From Schistocephalus solidus (Eukaryota; Platyhelminthes; Cestoda; Diphyllobothriidea; Diphyllobothriidae): DNA of 64,000 bases. The notes under the pieces were generated by a model. The model saw only the letters and a list, made by a program, of their open reading frames with translations. It ran no database searches and was not told where the DNA came from. The translations under genes were made by a program, and so were the position numbers. Of this stretch, positions 57,952 through 64,000 are shown in pieces; position 1 is the first letter of the stretch, and the number at the start of each line of letters is the position of its first letter. The stretch spans positions 62,001 through 126,000 of the forward strand of contig WEDG01004508.1 in assembly GCA_017591395.1 (NCBI GenBank), written 5' to 3'.

Positions 57952-58307
57952 CGACACTCCTTTACGGAGCGGAGAACTGGACCATCTACTCGAACCAAGC
58001 CAGGATGCTGAATCACTTCCATCTCAGCTGCCTCCGCAGAATACTGAAGCTGAGATGGCAAGATAGGATCCCGGACACGGAAGTCCTGGAGCGGACCGGA
58101 ATCCTCAGCATCCACGCCATGCTGAGGGAAGTGCAACTGCGATGGAGCAGCCACCTGGTAAGAACGTACGACAAGCGACTACCCAAACGACTTTTCTACG
58201 GAGATGTTACTACGGGTGCTCGCCGACAGGGAGGTAAAAAACGACGCTACAAGGACACTTTGAAGAAATCGTTGAAGCAACTGCAAATCAACCCGGCGAC
58301 CTGGTAG
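57891..58307 (+). pseudogene. C-terminal connection region of LINE c2 ORF
   Basis: The frame contains [51 protein letters not shown] and KRLFYGDV with R-R-Y-K-D-T-L-K. This is typical of the region after the RT in this LINE family. It ends at TAG 58305-58307 (usually Trp-Glu-Asp-Leu); homologous sequence continues with Y-E-A-N-R-I-A-A-A-K before the fingers. Confidence 0.8.
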
Positions 58308-58464
58308 GACCTCGCCCAGGATAGACCGGCATGAAGAAGATCTGTGAAGACTGGTTCAGCAATCTATGAGGCCAACCGGATCGCCGCTGCTAAGGCCCAA
58401 AAGAGCGGCACGAAAGTCACCAGCGTCCCGGACCAACCTCGTCGATGCCCAGGTCCTGCCAACA

Positions 58465-59265
58465 TGCCTGCGCTGTCAACGCATCTTCCACGCGCGAATC
58501 GGCCTGGTTAGACATCTTCGGATGAAATGCACCAACAATCTGACAATTCCAACGTCTTCGTTAATTCTGCCGACCCTCCTTCAGACTCCCCCACCCTCAC
58601 GCCTGGCATCAATTCCATTACTCTCACCATCATAGGGACCACATCCCTCTACTCATCGCCTGTCACCCCCACCACCAAAACCACCACCGCCTTCGCCTTC
58701 ACTACCACCACCACTACCACCATCAGCGATGGGGACTCTCCTAAACTGTCCTCAATGCGACCGCACATTCACCTCACGAATCGGCCTGGTCGGTCACTTG
58801 CGAATCCATCATACAGAGACAAGTGAACCAGTGCCTGAAGCACCAACACACAGCAGAGATCGTTTCCTCCACTGTCCTCACTGTCCTCGCGCATTCTTTC
58901 ATCGCATGGCCCTATTCGGTCACATGCGCATCCATGACAGCGGAATTCACCGCAATGCCGACAACACCGATACATCATACACATCATACCCTCCGCTCCT
59001 GCCATTCTTACCGTCACTGCCACCCCCACTATCATGAATGACATCCGCCCAGCTTCTACCGATTTCTCCTGCCCATAATGTGCCCGCAACTTCAACTCAC
59101 GCATCGGCCTGGTCAGTCACCTGCGAATCCATCGCATGGAGGCTGGTGAACCAGTGCCTGGGGCTCCGACATACAGTCGACGCGCCCGCCTCCACTGCCC
59201 TCACATTTACACACCGCATGGGCCTATTAGGACACATGCGCCTCCACGACAACCTGCGGTAAACC
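58465..59265 (+). pseudogene. Five zinc-finger array at the C terminus of LINE c2
   Basis: Finger 1 58465-58530 is C-x2-C-x12-H-x4-C (C-L-R-C ... H-L-R-M-K-C). Finger 2 58747-58809 (CPQCDRTFTSRIGLVGHLRI) and finger 3 58873-58935 (CPHCPRAF...GHMRIH) are C2H2 and joined by a TETSEPVPEAP-like linker. Finger 4 59070-59132 has a stop in place of the residue between its cysteines. Finger 5 59195-59247 lost about 10 bases including the second Cys. Spacers between finger groups are Thr/Pro/Ser rich. All fingers share R-I/M-G/A-L before the first His. Likely role: nucleic-acid binding of the retroelement protein (inference). Confidence 0.85.
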
Positions 59266-59344
59266 ACCGGAGGCTAAGCCACATCAGCGCGCACTATCTA
59301 CACTATTACATAGACAACACCCTCACAATCATCATAATATACCT

Positions 59345-60135
59345 GATAAAATCACGGTTTCCTAGAAACCGTGGTTTGGAAGGGTGTAAATCTGACGCTT
59401 ACACCAGACCACGCCATCGGCCCAGAGTATGTGTTGTGTGTCGAGTGGCTGACCAGTGGACTGGTAGTCAGACGGCGATGGCTCCTCCATATCCCCTGAG
59501 TAAGTAAATCCTGGTGTGTGCGTTATCGGGGCCAGGTCTTGCTGTGGCGCGCGAAGACGGGTACGCCGACCCTTCAGCCGATGCGTCCACTTCCACCTCA
59601 GACAACTGACTGGCTCGGATGGTGGTCTGAATGTGGGGGTGGGGGAGAGAGTGAGGTCAACAGCTCAGCGAATTTTCCTCACAATAAACAACCTGACGCG
59701 CTTGAAACTATCACGGTGCGCTAAATGCCGTGGCTTGGAAGGTTGCCAACTGACGGGATAACTCGGACCGCGTGATCAGCCCAATGTTTTTTTTTGTGTG
59801 GAGGGGCTGACTGGCAGACTGAGAATCAGGCTGCAATGTCTCCTTCTTAATGTGGCCTTTATGGCACTCCCACTCCGTGGGATCCGAGTCAGGTGTGGTG
59901 GTACACCCAGGGGCGGCTCCGGCCGCGCCAACCACCTGCGTCCTCTCCCATCTCCGGTCTTCTTGACTCTGTTTTGACAATGGGCTCAGGTGGGGGAGGA
60001 GAGAGTGCGGTAACTGCAGCGCAAGGCTACTATCACTTAAAACTAATTCACGCGTAAGTCACCGTTCCTGCACCACCTGGTGTGGAACATACGGTGGCCC
60101 TCGTCGAAATCAACGGTCGAACTGTCATATGGCAG
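59345..60135 (+). repeat. T repeat tail of LINE c2, dimeric
   Basis: Follows the LINE stop codon after a linker of about 80 bases. Unit 1 starts at about 59351 (CACGGTTTCCTAGAAACCGTGG, a perfect short hairpin). Unit 2 starts at about 59708 (CACGGTGCGCTAAATGCCGTGG, a second hairpin). The two units align over most of their length (for example 'gagtggctgaccagtgg.ctg.tagtcag' with 'gaggggctgactggcagactgagaatcag'). No ORF of note. Confidence 0.85.
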
Positions 60136-60469
60136 ATGGCGGATAAAGGTCTGAACTCGATTGCACCTACAGTCGATCGGACTAGGTACTGAGGATGGTA
60201 CGCGAGGAAGGTGCGAAGGGGGGAACTGTGTGCAATTCAACACAGCTCTCCTCGTTGCGTTCGAAGGACAAAGTATAGTGAAGATTCAGCTGAAAGCGCA
60301 ATGTTGCCAAACGACAAACATCAAAACCCCCCTCCCCCCCCACGCCACCCACACCTCCAAAAGCAGTGTCTTAAACTGTCCTGGGAGGCTCTGTAGGGAA
60401 AACCAAGTAACGACTCGCTGGTTAGATTAAATGAGCGAATATGTCCATTGAATTTCGGTCTTGAAGCGT

Positions 60470-60625
60470 TAGCTTGTCTCAACTTGTAGAGCGTTTCAGT
60501 CAGACGCCCGATGGCCAACGGAATCCGAGTTAAAACCCCATATCATCTCGGGTTCGGGCTAGTTGATGATGGTAAACAAGCCAGAAACGGTTATTTCAGC
60601 CTCGCTTCTCTCTGTCAAAAGTCCT
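60470..60625 (+). repeat. tRNA-derived SINE remnant in KLHL20 intron
   Basis: 'ttgtagagcgtttcagtcagacgcccgatggcc' and 'gagttaaaacccc' resemble A- and B-box regions of a decayed tRNA-derived head. They are followed by 'ggttcgggctagttgatgatgg.aaacaagccagaaacggtta', which matches the body motif seen at 23235-23285 and 49755-49800. Confidence 0.4.
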
Positions 60626-62175
60626 TAAAGTCAATTGAAGACAGATACGAAAATTCGACACATGAAGTTACACAAATGAGCTGGACTTAGGCAATCCATA
60701 CGACGGCATCCTCCCGTATTTGACCAACATGGCTAAAGTACAGACAAACACCGAACGGCTCAACTCCACCCTCAAACTATATTTCTATAGGTTTGTGTGA
60801 AGCGCCATGTCACACACCTCCTCTTTCAAAGAGAAAATATTCCGAGTAATAAGCAAACCAAAGGACACTACTTTTTAATCAATTCCACCAGCAATGCATA
60901 CTTATCTTTTTGGCCATTCGGGGCTTAAAATGTGCCGATATCTGGCGGGAAGGCTCGAATACTTTTGCAGAAAAATGCAAAGTAAAAAAATCAAAAATAA
61001 GACGGATCGATTTCCGAAGAGTCCTCGAAAAAGGTTTTGGCAGGCCTTGGAATTAAAGCAGATGAGATAACAGAAAACTCGCGGAGAGCGTTCGCGAAAA
61101 CGACCGCCACTATAGGGCAGCTGATGGCCAGCTGCAGATAAGGATGCCTTTATTGGAGGCTCGAAGAAATCAAGCGAAAAAGCAGAATAGCAAAAGCCTT
61201 GCGCAGTCCACGAGGGCAGGTCCCAGTGGAGAAAAAGATGGTGGACTTTGGACCGTTTGGTCATAAGATACAGCCGAGTGGTATAGGGCGTGACCGGCGA
61301 GGAAGGTGGGTTGGAGCACAAGAAAGCAAATGTGACAAACATCTGCCGACAAGGATGGTATAACGCCTTCTCTTCCCTGTGGCCCCCTGCCTTCCTTTAC
61401 CAGCGCCTCTGCCACTCGCTTTCAGTTTTTACCAGAGGACGTTCGCTCTGTCTGTTAGAAGTCATGCGCAAAGGGTGTCCGCATCAGGCCAAACAGCCAC
61501 TGGTGAGAGCGAGTCAGCAAAGGTCTGAAAACGCCATGGCGCAGGACAAAACTTTAAAGCTCATTTTAACGAAGCCGAAGGTAGTGCGCGAAAATTCAAA
61601 AGGATCAATTTTCTTTGACAGATGTAGAAGGTGGTTGAGGGAAGTGGGGCAGGGGCACTCTGTCATACTCAGAAATATTTTTTTTAAAAAAACGAGTACT
61701 ATGTGATCTTGAAGCTTTCATAAAAACTGCTTTCTACATATGCGATGCCCGTTCGGTATGTTTTTTTAATAACATTACTTACCGGCACGCGTGGACTCCA
61801 CCTACCACGATTAAGGTGGTAGGCTGGGTTGATTTTCCAGAAAGCAAAGCTAGCAATCCAGAACTAACTTTAGATGTGCTAGCATAAAATCGGGCACTTT
61901 ACCCGCTGACCAATCCAACGGCTGTAAGTTCTGATAAACAGATCAACCCTGAAGAACTCTTGCTGTGACGAATTAAGTTTAGGTTGAATATTTTCGGTTA
62001 CTTGGCCAAAGGCCTGAAGCAAAGTACACCTTCCGTTAGTTACCACCCGAAACGTTTGAGAGGTAGAAGAGCAATGGGTGAGTCGCAGAAATCCGGGCAT
62101 GTTGGTGCCTCCTTTACTTTTCGGGGAAAAAGTTGCGGAGAAAAGGCAACGCAGAATAGGATGATAGAAGAATAC
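60626..62175. other. Intronic sequence of KLHL20 without recognised features
   Basis: Minus-strand and plus-strand ORFs up to about 146 codons (60902-61342) show no recognisable domain and are not supported. The KLHL20 intron ends at 62175. Confidence 0.4.
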
Positions 62176-62350
62176 CTTTGTCCATTTGTTGATGACGGAA
62201 TCGTAGCGCTCCACGAGATTGAGGCATGTGACGCCGTCCTGCCCGCCAACAGCGTAGAGGAAACTCTCGAGCACAGCGACACCTACACTAGTACGACAGG
62301 TATTGGTGGGCGCCACGTCCGCAGACCAGAGATTTGTATGCGGATCATAC
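62176..62350 (-). CDS. KLHL20: KLHL20 exon: one kelch repeat
   Basis: 175 bp. The acceptor is ..GCTTTCAG just before 62350; the exon starts with one base that completes a codon, then reads [39 protein letters not shown] and NKWTK, with donor GTATTC at 62175. [15 protein letters not shown] and AVGGQDGV match KLHL20/diablo very closely. The exon begins two bases into a codon, so an upstream coding exon must exist. None was found up to 64000, which means the BTB, BACK and first kelch repeats lie outside the window behind an intron of more than 1.6 kb. Confidence 0.9.
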
Positions 62351-64000
62351 CTGAAAGCGACAGAACACCCACTTTTAATGGAAGAGTTGGAAAAGCACGC
62401 TTTAGCATTGAACAATTGAGAAACATTTGACTACGAATGTACAGGGAAATAATAGTAGGGTAGCTCTGAGCCCTAGGCGAAGCATTTGCAAAGAAACTGC
62501 ACCGAAAATAAATTATGCTGATGGGTTGTCAGACCGTTGTGTGTGTTCCCCAAGCACCCGAGTCTGAGGCCGGCTCGAGTACGTGAGCAACCAGGCTGTT
62601 GGCCTTGGGTTGTGCGACGACCAGGATATCAGAAGAGTAAGGTCCGTCGATGTAGTCGTTGACTTGTACGTACAACAAAAGCCACCCTGCTGCCTTCAAC
62701 ACTGCCTGTGCTTGCATTGGTTGGTTTCCCCAAGTCAGTGTACCTTGAAGGATGCTGGAATTAGTTCTAGGTAGGGATCTGACAGTTGTGATACAAAGAA
62801 ATATGGCACCTGGAGGTAAAAAGGCTTTCGCTTATGTTTCCGGCGGCTTCTAGTCAAAATGATTAATTGCACCGAGTAGAGCCTGACAGAACAAAAGAGA
62901 AAGATAAAAGCCTCAAACAGGAGTCATCCGAGCATAACACAGTTGGGGTGAAGGCAACTACATTAGGAAACCAGTCGACAAATACAAATAATGATGTGCG
63001 ATTACCAGCTAGGAGTGCGGAGGTGGCGCCGGAAGTCAAAGATTTTGATGCATGCCGCCCCACCTAGCAATGATTTCGGCCCTGGCGCGGTCAAAATCGT
63101 GGGCCGGGCGATAGTCACGCAACAAAAAAGGTGCATGAGGGGGGGCTGAAAGGCGACCACTCGATAAATCCAGTTTCCCCAAGCTCATACGACCTTACCA
63201 ACAGACATTGCGGACAGACAATACCACTGGTGGCCGCGCGCGACACCAAAACCCTAGGCCAGTCAACCAGACATCGGTCTTGGGGTCCCCTAGCTGAACA
63301 TAGGCAGTGAAACAAACAGGATCAAGGGAGCCCGTGCGCGCAAATTTACACGCACAGCAGTTATGCCCTCCCCTCGCCCGCGCGAGTATGGTGGCATGTT
63401 CTATGGCGGACTCCTAAAACTCTCACGATTAATGACCGCATACCTCGCTCAAAAATTAGGACCCAGAAGAACGATAGCCCAGTGTCTCTTACAATTTGTG
63501 AAAACTCATTTGTGCATACCCGCTTGTGGGAATTCATATAACAGCATGAACTGAATTTCGTCGGAGGGCCTTCTCATCTTTTAGTGATGCTGGTCGGTAA
63601 AACAAAAAGCGCATGGCAGTCAAATAAAAATCATACGTTATAAGGCACGGGTTTGTCGTCAACTTCTCGCCTACTTGTGTTTTAGCAAAACTTACCCACA
63701 TAGTGTTCGTCCGGTGAGACCCTGGACATCCAAAATCGTACGTCTATTTTCGGAATGGTTTAATGGAGGATCAACGATGTCCAGACTGCTAATAAAGTGC
63801 ACAGATATCTATGGAGTATGCCTGGTCGCAAAGGGTGCCGTCTAGTTTTTGTGTGTCTAGTGCCTTAAATAGAGTATAATTGGATGCAAAATATGTGGAA
63901 TCTCAAGGCCACCAACTCCGCAAAACCTATGCGCTTACACTGGCTTTTCGGTACTACGCAATCAGCAAACACATTGGTAAGATAAGGCAAAAAACTGCGA
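62351..64000. other. Upstream KLHL20 intron (partial), nothing else recognised
   Basis: No kelch-like or BTB-like frame was seen on the minus strand. A 62-codon minus-strand frame (62717-62529, LVAHVLEPASDSGAWG) looks protein-like but cannot be assigned and may belong to a dispersed repeat. The rest is unassigned. Confidence 0.4.

Larger units (their letters stand above)
54828..59265 (+). mobile_element. LINE copy c2, nearly full length, inside KLHL20 intron
   Basis: Order: 5' region from about 54828, an N-terminal coding region from ATG 54898, AP-type endonuclease 55380-56130, linker, reverse transcriptase 56500-57950, connection to 58306, a five-finger zinc array 58465-59265 and the stop TAA after N-L-R. 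The T repeat tail follows. Motifs and gene order indicate a non-LTR element of RTE/CR1-like type; the clade is not proven. At least four single-base frameshifts and several stops break the ORF, so it is not active, but it is the best template here for the family's structure. It lies antisense to KLHL20. Confidence 0.9.
53990..62175 (-). other. KLHL20: KLHL20 intron (8.2 kb) carrying a LINE
   Basis: The minus-strand donor GTATTC at 62175 follows N-K-W-T-K; the acceptor TGTCAG ends at 53990. Both junctions are phase 0, and the joined protein reads [15 protein letters not shown] as in KLHL20. The intron contains the LINE copy at 54828-59265 with its tail to 60135, on the opposite strand to the gene, plus a SINE remnant at 60470-60620 and unassigned sequence. 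Confidence 0.8.

Noticed and set aside
58729..59507. A separate host C2H2 zinc-finger gene
   Set aside because: The fingers continue the LINE ORF order in two copies and share its decay and tail, so they are part of the retroelement.
60902..61342. 146-codon minus-strand ORF on the KLHL20 sense strand
   Set aside because: It has no kelch or other motif, and the flanking exons join in frame without it.

Overview
This window is from a eukaryotic nuclear genome. It has spliced exons with GT-AG introns, very low gene density, and layers of non-LTR and Penelope-like retroelement debris. Together, the LINE family (endonuclease, reverse transcriptase and C-terminal zinc fingers) and several Penelope-like elements (PLEs) suggest a flatworm. 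A diphyllobothriidean tapeworm of the Spirometra or Schistocephalus kind is my best guess, from general resemblance only.

One host gene can be read with confidence. It is the 3' part of a KLHL20 (Drosophila diablo) orthologue on the minus strand. Its last three exons lie at 62350-62176, 53989-53678 and 52943-52572, joined in frame, and they encode the last 285 residues (kelch repeats plus a new C-terminal tail). The upstream BTB/BACK exons lie beyond the right edge. Intron 53990-62175 holds an almost complete LINE inserted antisense to the gene. Intron 52944-53677 holds a 245 bp GGA/TCC tract.

Left part (1-8450) is a nest of copies of the same LINE. In order they are: an inverted 3' tail (1-735), a 5'-truncated copy on plus (758-2545) with its tail (2612-3405), a decayed copy on minus (3425-6555), and a much older fossil on plus (6585-8400) into whose RT the minus copy appears to have landed. 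The LINE ORF carries an AP-type endonuclease, a reverse transcriptase with FADD, and five zinc-finger motifs at the C terminus. Its 3' tail is a diverged head-to-tail dimer of a unit of about 355 bp, and the tail also occurs alone at five other places.

Middle part (13.8-50.5 kb) holds no convincing host gene. It contains at least seven PLE fragments (RT, GIY-YIG and C-terminal pieces) and their 3' ends. Some of these ends carry a TATA-like box and a hammerhead-ribozyme-like core. Beneath them is a larger structure: three collinear, diverged copies of one composite segment (about 18.8-33.7, 33.9-41.7 and 43.6-50.5 kb), each broken by its own insertions or deletions. A PLE plus fold-back insertion (about 21.06-23.74 kb) is present in copy 1 and absent from the matching site in copy 2.

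Right part (51-64 kb) is the KLHL20 locus with its intronic LINE. No CRISPR array, operon, rRNA gene or convincing tRNA gene was seen. A tRNA-derived SINE with an exact Pol III B box is present at 23455-23530. Coordinates of ancient repeats are approximate to tens of bases because they were aligned by eye.
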